DNA from: Aradus depressus
Lineage: Eukaryota; Arthropoda; Insecta; Hemiptera; Aradidae
NCBI GenBank assembly: GCA_963662175.1
Contig: OY759214.1
Location: forward strand, 2,046,001 to 2,110,000
Reading direction: 5' to 3'
Length of the DNA stretch: 64,000 nt
A program made the translations under genes and the position numbers. The first letter of the stretch is position 1. Every line of letters starts with the position of its first letter. The notes under the pieces are model-generated. The model did no database searches. It saw nothing but the letters and a program-made list of their open reading frames with translations, and was not told where the DNA came from. Below, piece by piece: positions 33,249-45,608 of the stretch.

Positions 33249-34958
33249 ATTAAAACCATTTCCCTCCCTGTGTGAGTGCAAATCACGTAATTAATAAAAT
33301 AAATAAAATTGAGATCGAAAAATTATTAAAATTGAAAATTATTTAAATCGCGACTTTAATTAAACAATGCCTGAATAGCTGAAAGCACTCCCACGGGAAG
33401 AACGGTTACAAGTTCCTAACGGTTAGCTGACATCAGTAATTAACAATAATTAATTACTGTTGTCAACCAGAAGAAGCATGAGTGGGGGGGAATGAAATGA
33501 ATCAAACCTATAACTTTAACATATTTATTTTAATGAGAACATATTTACAAAACAACAATTGAATATATATAATTTGGCCGTGTGTCTGAAGGACTGAATT
33601 ATAACTTAATTACGAGGTACCTCGATACGATATCCATGGCGAATGACGGCGTGATCACCCTTTCTGGACCTCCCGTAGAAATCGTCTATTCACATAGTCC
33701 CTGAAGATCTGCGTAGTTTCGAGGGCACACCAGAAGTTACACCCCCACTGACTTTGCACCATCCAAAATCAAAGTGTGTCTCTACGACTAATTCACATAT
33801 TCAAACTAAACTTTACAAAAGAAAGTAACGTGGTGATCCACCAAGACATGAACGAAGAAAGTTAATTTCACATATTCTAACTGATATTACTTATAGAAAA
33901 GATACGTGGTGATCACCCAAGACATGAACGAAGAAAGTTAATTCACATATTTAAACTCAACTGTACAATATAAAAAGAACGTGGTGACCAGCCAAGACAT
34001 GAACGAAGAATACTCAATTGACATATTTAAACTCAACTGTACAATATAAAAAGAACGTGGTGACCAGCCAAGACATGAACGAAGAATACTCAATTCACAT
34101 ATTCAAACTGATATTACTTATAGAAAAGATACGTGGTGATCCACCAAGACATGAGCAAAGAAAGTTAATTTCACATATTCTAACTGATATTACTTATAGA
34201 AAAGATACGTGGTGATCACCCAAGACATGAACGAAGAAAACTCAATTGACATATTTAAACTCAACTGTACAATATAAAAAGAACGTGGTGACCAGCCAAG
34301 ACATGAACGAAGAAAACTCAATTGACATATTTAAACTCAACTGTACAATATAAAAAGAACGTGGTGACCAGCCAAGACATGAACGAAGAATGTTAATTTC
34401 ACATATTCAAACTGATATTACTTATAGAAAAGATACGTGGTGATCACCCAAGACATGAACGAAGAAAACTCAATTGACATATTTAAACTCAACTGTACAA
34501 TATAAAAAGAACGTGGTGACCAGCCAAGACATGAACGAAGAATGAGTAAAACGGGGAGTGGCTTCCGATATCCGACCGTGGTAGGGGACAGTTCTCGAGA
34601 CTTGATTCGTCGTCGGACTCCGCCCATTTTATTTCCAGCCAATCGCATATTACCAATTAACATCTGCCTCTAGTTGTGTGAAAACCTGGAGTAAGAAAAA
34701 AAACCTTTACTGCTTATTCCTTATACACCGGATGTAGACAATTATCTTGGCTTCCTTTCCATTGTGTCTCTATTATTCTTTATTTTCGCTCCCAGCGATC
34801 GCGATTCTCTCGCAGGCATCATTGGTTCCGAGCATTCTCTTCCAAATGCAATTCTCGTTTATTCAACACCACACAACCCATACTTTGCTCCTAGCGATCG
34901 CGATCCTCTCATAGACATCGCCAGTTCTGAGCATTATCTATAGGGTAGACATGCTACA
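33249..34958 (-). repeat. LTR 2
   Basis: 1710 bp, adjoining the primer-binding site at 33231-33248. It shares the AACTAAACTTTAC variant with LTR 1. Confidence 0.88.
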
Positions 34959-36739
34959 ATATCCCCCGTTCCCGTTAAAATAAAATATGTCGGCTAAATG
35001 ACCATTGGAAGTCACATATTTTATTAGTTTCACTTAACACTTGCTCGTTCACTGAGCATATACACTTAACCAAATACTCAGGTATCGACCTCATTATCAT
35101 GCGTGACCAAAACATGATTTTAAATTTCCTTTCGAATCGGCATGGCTTGCCTATGCATGCGTGACCAAAGCATGATTTTACTTTACGCTGTACTTCTTGG
35201 AGTTAACCCTCTCCATTGGCAAATAACGATGATTCTATTTCTAGCATACATTCACTGACTAGTTAAAACATCCAAAAAGGCCCCACGCCTCGACAATGCT
35301 TCAACTGAATTCCCATATCCCTAATCCGCTTCAACAAAAATTTGGGTTGACCAGACCCTAACCATATGCCTCCTTAGGCCTTCGACAGGTATTTACCTTC
35401 TGCCGGAACGACGACGAAATATAAAATAGAAAAATAAGCCCACTCAAATCCCATCTCAGTTTCATAAACATATGAAAATTCCGGCATCCGCATTAATCAA
35501 GTAGCGAAACCCTTTCTTCAGTTCAACAGTCAGTTCATGGCATAAAAAAAATAATTAAACAAAATCCCGCCCCTTTAAATGGATTCTACAAGCATCAATG
35601 GAGTGGCCCCTTCTCCGTGTGTACGATAATTAAATATTCAATTCTGGGTATCCCCTCCAGTTTATAATATATCTCCCCCTTTAGTCATGTATGCTTCGGC
35701 ACCTTGCCCTAGGATTTCTTAAATAAAATAACAAAATTGACATTTGACCTACCGTGGTCGACACTGCATCATAATAAGTAAGGTCCATACCTGAATATAT
35801 GTTACAAATATATTTATAAGGCTCTCATTGGGTTAACATAGCCCATCATGGTCACTAGATAAAATATGGGTCAATGTGACATTTTCAATAGATACACACG
35901 GTCGGATACTAATACAAATATTATTTAAAATACAAAACAAAACAGACAAATACAATTGAAAGTACATTTACCATACGTGACTACCTACAAATGTGTGTGC
36001 CATCGCCTCGCTGTCAGCCTAGTCATATCTGCTTTACTAATCAAACTCAAATACGTAGGAAATTCCTATGGATGACCAGTCCATATGCCGTCTGCCCCGT
36101 CCTACAATTATGTCAATTTAAAAATGAAGCCACAAACCTATCTTACCTTAATTATCCTAACAGTACTAATATATAAAAAAAAATTACTAACACTATTAAA
36201 AAAAATATCCTATCACTAAATATAAACAAAAAAATAAAACTAACTTAATATCTAGAATTTAAAAAAAACTAACCCTAACTTATTATCTAAAATTACTATT
36301 TACAACCTGGCGATTCACTTTGGAATCTTTGAGCTCGACTAAGGGGGGTATGCTCGATGTTAAGCCCCAGGGGAGTGCCAGAATGTCCCCGTCTGCCTTA
36401 TCCTATTTACAAAAAAAATAACTAAATAATAAATCCCGTGTCCCCAATAAATGTGTATGTGTGATTCTTTGTGTGTTGTTGTATAATGAGGTGTTGGCCG
36501 TTAGTGTAAAATAATAAATAATTCCCAAATAATAAAGAATAATGTCTGTTTTATGTGTGTGTGACTTTGTCTACCTGTTCCTGGGATAGCTGGGGATGGA
36601 CACCCATAGAGACGTCACAAATCTCTTCCCTGACTCTAGGGCCGCGATCTCGTCTGCAATAATCGCCCCCCTAACTCGGCTGAAGTAAGATCGTTAATCT
36701 CAAAGAGAGCCCTAGCGCTTCTCTAGCCTGCTTGTAAAT

Positions 36740-37714
36740 TTATTCGCTAATACACGGCTTCTGTAAGATCGTATAAAAGATTCCTCCTTCCGCTACGTCG
36801 CTGCCGAGATGTCCTAAAATAAAAATTTGAGGACTTTCCTTGTCTAAAATCTGGTAAGGTCCTTCCCAGAATAGTAAGAATTTAAATACAAAATGGTTGG
36901 GCAAATCCAAAACGCTATTACGTAACGCCACCTCACCACGTTCGTAATTTTTCACGTAGACATCTTGGAAGGTGACATTGCTAGGCTGTTCGCGAGCAAA
37001 AGTCTGGTTCGTAGGCCAATTCCTATGTCCTTCGGGTACGGTAAATGTCATTCGGTCATCTTGTTTTGGGGTTGAGATCTGAGTTTGACCCGAAACAGTA
37101 TCTATTCTCTTCGAGATATCGGCGAATCTCTTCTCACAATCGGTACTAATAATATTTTGGTTCGAATTTATTTCTTCGACCTCCTTATCTAGATGCTGTG
37201 TTTCTGACATGATCCTACCTGTCATTTCATGATCTAAACGTTGTGTTTCTGACATGATCCTACCTGTCATTTCATGATAACAGACATCTACCATGTCCCT
37301 AACTTCAGAAACATGTTTGTCATATTTCCCTTCTAAATTATCCTGTCTAGTTCTCAATTCTCCGGACTCAGATCGTAGAGTGCCCATATCGCGATTAATG
37401 GATTCGATATTATTTGCCATTGCCGAAATTTGTTCCTTTATCTCCGAAGTCTGCTGTCCTATCTGTTCCTGCATGGCCTTTCCCTGTTGTCCTAGTCCCG
37501 AAATCTGTTCCTGCATGGCCTTTCCCTGTTGTCCTAGTCCCGAAATCTGTTCCTGCATGGCCTTTCCCTGCTGTCCTATCTGTTCCTGCATGGCCTTAAA
37601 CATCGCCTCTAGGTCAAATTTAGGATTTTCTACCGGGGACTCCGGGGGCGTACGGATAGTTTTCCTAGACCGTGTCTGTATCGGCTCTAAGTCCGACTTC
37701 TCTTTCCCTTCCAT
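36740..37714 (-). CDS. Gag-like/integrase fusion (internal region 2)
   Basis: Predicted protein identical to the one at 31823-32797. The start lies about 450 bp from the upstream primer-binding site on the - strand, and about 1.78 kb of non-coding DNA follows the stop before the purine tract. Confidence 0.7.
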   Translation of the reverse strand: MEGKEKSDLEPIQTRSRKTIRTPPESPVENPKFDLEAMFKAMQEQIGQQGKAMQEQISGLGQQGKAMQEQISGLGQQGKAMQEQIGQQTSEIKEQISAMANNIESINRDMGTLRSESGELRTRQDNLEGKYDKHVSEVRDMVDVCYHEMTGRIMSETQRLDHEMTGRIMSETQHLDKEVEEINSNQNIISTDCEKRFADISKRIDTVSGQTQISTPKQDDRMTFTVPEGHRNWPTNQTFAREQPSNVTFQDVYVKNYERGEVALRNSVLDLPNHFVFKFLLFWEGPYQILDKESPQIFILGHLGSDVAEGGIFYTILQKPCISE

Positions 37715-38034
37715 TCTGATAAGAAATATATATCAAAACAATTAAATGAATTATACGGGAGGTCTGGTGCTAACCTAATTTCTATGGTGACCTGTCAGAT
37801 GGCATCACAATACCACAATAGTTATAATATGTAAAATAAATGCCTACTAAATCTACATAAGAAAAAAAAAAAATCAAAAACAAAAAAAAATAAAATTATT
37901 TCAATAAATGATGTCATTCATTGTCCCTACCCTCACCCATCCTTCTTCAGTTTTGATTTTAAATACCGACTTTAAGTGAAAATATAACATTTTAGCCCAA
38001 TAGGCTGGAATTTACGTTAAAAAGCAAAAAAAAA

Positions 38035-38074
<40 letters not shown>

Positions 38075-38162
38075 TTAATTAATAAGGGACCGATTAGTGG
38101 GGTTCATTAATTATACTAATTGGCATAATTAATAAACAAATCAAGTCCCTGTTCGGGCGCCA

Positions 38163-39872
38163 ATTAAAACCATTTCCCTCCCTGTGTGAGTGCAAATCAC
38201 GTAATTAATAAAATAAATAAAATTGAGATCGAAAAATTATTAAAATTGAAAATTATTTAAATCGCGACTTTAATTAAACAATGCCTGAATAGCTGAAAGC
38301 ACTCCCACGGGAAGAACGGTTACAAGTTCCTAACGGTTAGCTGACATCAGTAATTAACAATAATTAATTACTGTTGTCAACCAGAAGAAGCATGAGTGGG
38401 GGGGAATGAAATGAATCAAACCTATAACTTTAACATATTTATTTTAATGAGAACATATTTACAAAACAACAATTGAATATATATAATTTGGCCGTGTGTC
38501 TGAAGGACTGAATTATAACTTAATTACGAGGTACCTCGATACGATATCCATGGCGAATGACGGCGTGATCACCCTTTCTGGACCTCCCGTAGAAATCGTC
38601 TATTCACATAGTCCCTGAAGATCTGCGTAGTTTCGAGGGCACACCAGAAGTTACACCCCCACTGACTTTGCACCATCCAAAATCAAAGTGTGTCTCTACG
38701 ACTAATTCACATATTCAAACTAACCTTTACAAAAGAAAGTAACGTGGTGATCCACCAAGACATGAACGAAGAAAGTTAATTTCACATATTCTAACTGATA
38801 TTACTTATAGAAAAGATACGTGGTGATCACCCAAGACATGAACGAAGAAAGTTAATTCACATATTTAAACTCAACTGTACAATATAAAAAGAACGTGGTG
38901 ACCAGCCAAGACATGAACGAAGAATACTCAATTGACATATTTAAACTCAACTGTACAATATAAAAAGAACGTGGTGACCAGCCAAGACATGAACGAAGAA
39001 TACTCAATTCACATATTCAAACTGATATTACTTATAGAAAAGATACGTGGTGATCCACCAAGACATGAGCAAAGAAAGTTAATTTCACATATTCTAACTG
39101 ATATTACTTATAGAAAAGATACGTGGTGATCACCCAAGACATGAACGAAGAAAACTCAATTGACATATTTAAACTCAACTGTACAATATAAAAAGAACGT
39201 GGTGACCAGCCAAGACATGAACGAAGAAAACTCAATTGACATATTTAAACTCAACTGTACAATATAAAAAGAACGTGGTGACCAGCCAAGACATGAACGA
39301 AGAATGTTAATTTCACATATTCAAACTGATATTACTTATAGAAAAGATACGTGGTGATCACCCAAGACATGAACGAAGAAAACTCAATTGACATATTTAA
39401 ACTCAACTGTACAATATAAAAAGAACGTGGTGACCAGCCAAGACATGAACGAAGAATGAGTAAAACGGGGAGTGGCTTCCGATATCCGACCGTGGTAGGG
39501 GACAGTTCTCGAGACTTGATTCGTCGTCGGACTCCGCCCATTTTATTTCCAGCCAATCGCATATTACCAATTAACATCTGCCTCTAGTTGTGTGAAAACC
39601 TGGAGTAAGAAAAAAAACCTTTACTGCTTATTCCTTATACACCGGATGTAGACAATTATCTTGGCTTCCTTTCCATTGTGTCTCTATTATTCTTTATTTT
39701 CGCTCCCAGCGATCGCGATTCTCTCGCAGGCATCATTGGTTCCGAGCATTCTCTTCCAAATGCAATTCTCGTTTATTCAACACCACACAACCCATACTTT
39801 GCTCCTAGCGATCGCGATCCTCTCATAGACATCGCCAGTTCTGAGCATTATCTATAGGGTAGACATGCTACA
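38163..39872 (-). repeat. LTR 3
   Basis: 1710 bp, adjoining the primer-binding site at 38145-38162. It shares the AACTAACCTTTAC variant with LTR 4. Confidence 0.88.
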
Positions 39873-41653
39873 ATATCCCCCGTTCCCGTTAAAATAAAAT
39901 ATGTCGGCTAAATGACCATTGGAAGTCACATATTTTATTAGTTTCACTTAACACTTGCTCGTTCACTGAGCATATACACTTAACCAAATACTCAGGTATC
40001 GACCTCATTATCATGCGTGACCAAAACATGATTTTAAATTTCCTTTCGAATCGGCATGGCTTGCCTATGCATGCGTGACCAAAGCATGATTTTACTTTAC
40101 GCTGTACTTCTTGGAGTTAACCCTCTCCATTGGCAAATAACGATGATTCTATTTCTAGCATACATTCACTGACTAGTTAAAACATCCAAAAAGGCCCCAC
40201 GCCTCGACAATGCTTCAACTGAATTCCCATATCCCTAATCCGCTTCAACAAAAATTTGGGTTGACCAGACCCTAACCATATGCCTCCTTAGGCCTTCGAC
40301 AGGTATTTACCTTCTGCCGGAACGACGACGAAATATAAAATAGAAAAATAAGCCCACTCAAATCCCATCTCAGTTTCATAAACATATGAAAATTCCGGCA
40401 TCCGCATTAATCAAGTAGCGAAACCCTTTCTTCAGTTCAACAGTCAGTTCATGGCATAAAAAAAATAATTAAACAAAATCCCGCCCCTTTAAATGGATTC
40501 TACAAGCATCAATGGAGTGGCCCCTTCTCCGTGTGTACGATAATTAAATATTCAATTCTGGGTATCCCCTCCAGTTTATAATATATCTCCCCCTTTAGTC
40601 ATGTATGCTTCGGCACCTTGCCCTAGGATTTCTTAAATAAAATAACAAAATTGACATTTGACCTACCGTGGTCGACACTGCATCATAATAAGTAAGGTCC
40701 ATACCTGAATATATGTTACAAATATATTTATAAGGCTCTCATTGGGTTAACATAGCCCATCATGGTCACTAGATAAAATATGGGTCAATGTGACATTTTC
40801 AATAGATACACACGGTCGGATACTAATACAAATATTATTTAAAATACAAAACAAAACAGACAAATACAATTGAAAGTACATTTACCATACGTGACTACCT
40901 ACAAATGTGTGTGCCATCGCCTCGCTGTCAGCCTAGTCATATCTGCTTTACTAATCAAACTCAAATACGTAGGAAATTCCTATGGATGACCAGTCCATAT
41001 GCCGTCTGCCCCGTCCTACAATTATGTCAATTTAAAAATGAAGCCACAAACCTATCTTACCTTAATTATCCTAACAGTACTAATATATAAAAAAAAATTA
41101 CTAACACTATTAAAAAAAATATCCTATCACTAAATATAAACAAAAAAATAAAACTAACTTAATATCTAGAATTTAAAAAAAACTAACCCTAACTTATTAT
41201 CTAAAATTACTATTTACAACCTGGCGATTCACTTTGGAATCTTTGAGCTCGACTAAGGGGGGTATGCTCGATGTTAAGCCCCAGGGGAGTGCCAGAATGT
41301 CCCCGTCTGCCTTATCCTATTTACAAAAAAAATAACTAAATAATAAATCCCGTGTCCCCAATAAATGTGTATGTGTGATTCTTTGTGTGTTGTTGTATAA
41401 TGAGGTGTTGGCCGTTAGTGTAAAATAATAAATAATTCCCAAATAATAAAGAATAATGTCTGTTTTATGTGTGTGTGACTTTGTCTACCTGTTCCTGGGA
41501 TAGCTGGGGATGGACACCCATAGAGACGTCACAAATCTCTTCCCTGACTCTAGGGCCGCGATCTCGTCTGCAATAATCGCCCCCCTAACTCGGCTGAAGT
41601 AAGATCGTTAATCTCAAAGAGAGCCCTAGCGCTTCTCTAGCCTGCTTGTAAAT

Positions 41654-42628
41654 TTATTCGCTAATACACGGCTTCTGTAAGATCGTATAAAAGATTCCTC
41701 CTTCCGCTACGTCGCTGCCGAGATGTCCTAAAATAAAAATTTGAGGACTTTCCTTGTCTAAAATCTGGTAAGGTCCTTCCCAGAATAGTAAGAATTTAAA
41801 TACAAAATGGTTGGGCAAATCCAAAACGCTATTACGTAACGCCACCTCACCACGTTCGTAATTTTTCACGTAGACATCTTGGAAGGTGACATTGCTAGGC
41901 TGTTCGCGAGCAAAAGTCTGGTTCGTAGGCCAATTCCTATGTCCTTCGGGTACGGTAAATGTCATTCGGTCATCTTGTTTTGGGGTTGAGATCTGAGTTT
42001 GACCCGAAACAGTATCTATTCTCTTCGAGATATCGGCGAATCTCTTCTCACAATCGGTACTAATAATATTTTGGTTCGAATTTATTTCTTCGACCTCCTT
42101 ATCTAGATGCTGTGTTTCTGACATGATCCTACCTGTCATTTCATGATCTAAACGTTGTGTTTCTGACATGATCCTACCTGTCATTTCATGATAACAGACA
42201 TCTACCATGTCCCTAACTTCAGAAACATGTTTGTCATATTTCCCTTCTAAATTATCCTGTCTAGTTCTCAATTCTCCGGACTCAGATCGTAGAGTGCCCA
42301 TATCGCGATTAATGGATTCGATATTATTTGCCATTGCCGAAATTTGTTCCTTTATCTCCGAAGTCTGCTGTCCTATCTGTTCCTGCATGGCCTTTCCCTG
42401 TTGTCCTAGTCCCGAAATCTGTTCCTGCATGGCCTTTCCCTGTTGTCCTAGTCCCGAAATCTGTTCCTGCATGGCCTTTCCCTGCTGTCCTATCTGTTCC
42501 TGCATGGCCTTAAACATCGCCTCTAGGTCAAATTTAGGATTTTCTACCGGGGACTCCGGGGGCGTACGGATAGTTTTCCTAGACCGTGTCTGTATCGGCT
42601 CTAAGTCCGACTTCTCTTTCCCTTCCAT
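41654..42628 (-). CDS. Gag-like/integrase fusion (internal region 3)
   Basis: Third identical copy, with the same leader and tail arrangement as the other two. Confidence 0.7.
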   Translation of the reverse strand: MEGKEKSDLEPIQTRSRKTIRTPPESPVENPKFDLEAMFKAMQEQIGQQGKAMQEQISGLGQQGKAMQEQISGLGQQGKAMQEQIGQQTSEIKEQISAMANNIESINRDMGTLRSESGELRTRQDNLEGKYDKHVSEVRDMVDVCYHEMTGRIMSETQRLDHEMTGRIMSETQHLDKEVEEINSNQNIISTDCEKRFADISKRIDTVSGQTQISTPKQDDRMTFTVPEGHRNWPTNQTFAREQPSNVTFQDVYVKNYERGEVALRNSVLDLPNHFVFKFLLFWEGPYQILDKESPQIFILGHLGSDVAEGGIFYTILQKPCISE

Positions 42629-42948
42629 TCTGATAAGAAATATATATCAAAACAATTAAATGAATTATACGGGAGGTCTGGTGCTAACCTAATTTCTATG
42701 GTGACCTGTCAGATGGCATCACAATACCACAATAGTTATAATATGTAAAATAAATGCCTACTAAATCTACATAAGAAAAAAAAAAAATCAAAAACAAAAA
42801 AAAATAAAATTATTTCAATAAATGATGTCATTCATTGTCCCTACCCTCACCCATCCTTCTTCAGTTTTGATTTTAAATACCGACTTTAAGTGAAAATATA
42901 ACATTTTAGCCCAATAGGCTGGAATTTACGTTAAAAAGCAAAAAAAAA

Positions 42949-42988
<40 letters not shown>

Positions 42989-43076
42989 TTAATTAATAAG
43001 GGACCGATTAGTGGGGTTCATTAATTATACTAATTGGCATAATTAATAAACAAATCAAGTCCCTGTTCGGGCGCCA

Positions 43077-44710
43077 ATTAAAACCATTTCCCTCCCTGTG
43101 TGAGTGCAAATCACGTAATTAATAAAATAAATAAAATTGAGATCGAAAAATTATTAAAATTGAAAATTATTTAAATCGCGACTTTAATTAAACAATGCCT
43201 GAATAGCTGAAAGCACTCCCACGGGAAGAACGGTTACAAGTTCCTAACGGTTAGCTGACATCAGTAATTAACAATAATTAATTACTGTTGTCAACCAGAA
43301 GAAGCATGAGTGGGGGGGAATGAAATGAATCAAACCTATAACTTTAACATATTTATTTTAATGAGAACATATTTACAAAACAACAATTGAATATATATAA
43401 TTTGGCCGTGTGTCTGAAGGACTGAATTATAACTTAATTACGAGGTACCTCGATACGATATCCATGGCGAATGACGGCGTGATCACCCTTTCTGGACCTC
43501 CCGTAGAAATCGTCTATTCACATAGTCCCTGAAGATCTGCGTAGTTTCGAGGGCACACCAGAAGTTACACCCCCACTGACTTTGCACCATCCAAAATCAA
43601 AGTGTGTCTCTACGACTAATTCACATATTCAAACTAACCTTTACAAAAGAAAGTAACGTGGTGATCCACCAAGACATGAACGAAGAAAGTTAATTTCACA
43701 TATTCTAACTGATATTACTTATAGAAAAGATACGTGGTGATCACCCAAGACATGAACGAAGAAAGTTAATTCACATATTTAAACTCAACTGTACAATATA
43801 AAAAGAACGTGGTGACCAGCCAAGACATGAACGAAGAATACTCAATTGACATATTTAAACTCAACTGTACAATATAAAAAGAACGTGGTGACCAGCCAAG
43901 ACATGAACGAAGAATACTCAATTCACATATTCAAACTGATATTACTTATAGAAAAGATACGTGGTGATCCACCAAGACATGAGCAAAGAAAGTTAATTTC
44001 ACATATTCTAACTGATATTACTTATAGAAAAGATACGTGGTGATCACCCAAGACATGAACGAAGAAAACTCAATTGACATATTTAAACTCAACTGTACAA
44101 TATAAAAAGAACGTGGTGACCAGCCAAGACATGAACGAAGAATGTTAATTTCACATATTCAAACTGATATTACTTATAGAAAAGATACGTGGTGATCACC
44201 CAAGACATGAACGAAGAAAACTCAATTGACATATTTAAACTCAACTGTACAATATAAAAAGAACGTGGTGACCAGCCAAGACATGAACGAAGAATGAGTA
44301 AAACGGGGAGTGGCTTCCGATATCCGACCGTGGTAGGGGACAGTTCTCGAGACTTGATTCGTCGTCGGACTCCGCCCATTTTATTTCCAGCCAATCGCAT
44401 ATTACCAATTAACATCTGCCTCTAGTTGTGTGAAAACCTGGAGTAAGAAAAAAAACCTTTACTGCTTATTCCTTATACACCGGATGTAGACAATTATCTT
44501 GGCTTCCTTTCCATTGTGTCTCTATTATTCTTTATTTTCGCTCCCAGCGATCGCGATTCTCTCGCAGGCATCATTGGTTCCGAGCATTCTCTTCCAAATG
44601 CAATTCTCGTTTATTCAACACCACACAACCCATACTTTGCTCCTAGCGATCGCGATCCTCTCATAGACATCGCCAGTTCTGAGCATTATCTATAGGGTAG
44701 ACATGCTACA
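43077..44710 (-). repeat. LTR 4
   Basis: 1634 bp, one 76-bp minisatellite unit shorter than LTRs 2 and 3. Its outer edge abuts an (AT)n stretch. Confidence 0.88.
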
Positions 44711-45424
44711 ATATATATATATATATTTTTTTTTTTTTTAATTCTTGTTTTACTCTCCAGTCAATATTACTGCAGTGAACGAAATTTGAAGCCATGAAAT
44801 TATCATGACACGCAGTGGCATCGGAAAAAACCTTTGTTACACAACATTATTATTTTTTCATTTTATTTATTTATTTTTGGACGATGTATATTGGGCGTAT
44901 TATAATTGTTAAACGTATATTAATACATTAACAAAATGTTTATCTACGGAACTCTTCAATGTGTGTATCCTGATGATATTTCTCTGTAATATTATATAAA
45001 TGTTGAAGTTGAAAAGATGTGACAGTTGTTCAAAAAACCTCATGTCCTTGATTTCGTTGAAATATGAGTTGGTGACCACTAAAAGGTGTACATATGGTCA
45101 ACCTTTCGAATCCTGTCTATTTGGCAAAATTTACTAATTCTCGCTTGCATTTAATTTTAAAAAAACTTTTTTAACATTGTTCATAATTATTTTTCTTACT
45201 TGCGAATTAAGCATAAAAACCTGTTGACTAAACGTCAACTGAAACGTTAGATACCTTCCTGTATTACTTTATGTTATAAGTCTAGAACTAGAAAATGACA
45301 TATTTCTGGTAACCTTTTTAGTGGTAACTCAGGATCTTATGTTTACCTTTATTACACAGATTTTTTTCACCAACTCAAGACTTTTTATAATAATGAGATA
45401 TTTATCATTTTGTGTTGTTTGCAG

Positions 45425-45608
45425 ACAAATCGCATTGAAGGCGCTGAACGAACGGCTGAGCAAGGACCAGGTGCCGCTGTTGAAGCCTCCCAAAGATACA
45501 GTTGTGTCCATTGCAGTGCCAGCCATGCCGCCTCCGCCCCCACCCAGCCTTCCGCCGCCCACCACCACCACCACGGCCCAGGTTCACCATAACGTCATTG
45601 ACACCTGA
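45425..45608 (+). CDS. TMEM115: TMEM115 homologue, exon 3 (terminal coding)
   Basis: It follows the acceptor TTGTTTGCAG. The first base completes AGA, then QIALKALNERLSKDQ matches the conserved ALKALNERL of TMEM115. A low-complexity tail follows, with a six-proline run and a five-threonine run, ending HHNVIDT and TGA at 45606-45608. With exons 1 and 2 the coding sequence totals 1068 nt (355 residues), close to the about 350 residues usual for the family. The tail should be cytosolic. Upstream in-frame sequence from 45321 is intron. Confidence 0.92.

Larger units (their letters stand above)
28334..44710 (-). mobile_element. Tandem array of an LTR retrotransposon (4 LTRs, 3 internal regions)
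   Basis: LTRs lie at 28334-30041, 33249-34958, 38163-39872 and 43077-44710, with internal regions between them; the period is 4914-4915 bp. Each internal region has an 18-bp primer-binding site beside one LTR and a purine tract (GGGAACGGGGGA on the - strand) beside the other. The outer flanks both read ATAT (28330-28333 and 44711-44714), a 4-bp target duplication for the whole array. The three internal regions encode identical reading frames. The array lies antisense in TMEM115 intron 2. Ty3/gypsy affinity is inferred from the integrase-type peptide. Confidence 0.88.
21326..45424 (+). other. TMEM115 intron 2, 24.1 kb
   Basis: It begins GTGAGC and ends TTGTTTGCAG. It contains a diverged LTR, a reversed Helitron, the broken zinc-cluster gene, a SINE fragment and the LTR-retrotransposon array, all listed separately. 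Nothing recognised at 21330-22180 or 44715-45220. Joining exons 2 and 3 across it is supported by splice phase and by the conserved RRRQ-ALKALNERL join known from TMEM115 proteins. Confidence 0.85.

Noticed and set aside
45321..45424. In-frame N-terminal extension of TMEM115 exon 3
   Set aside because: The TTGTTTGCAG acceptor, phase match and family similarity all place the exon start at 45425.
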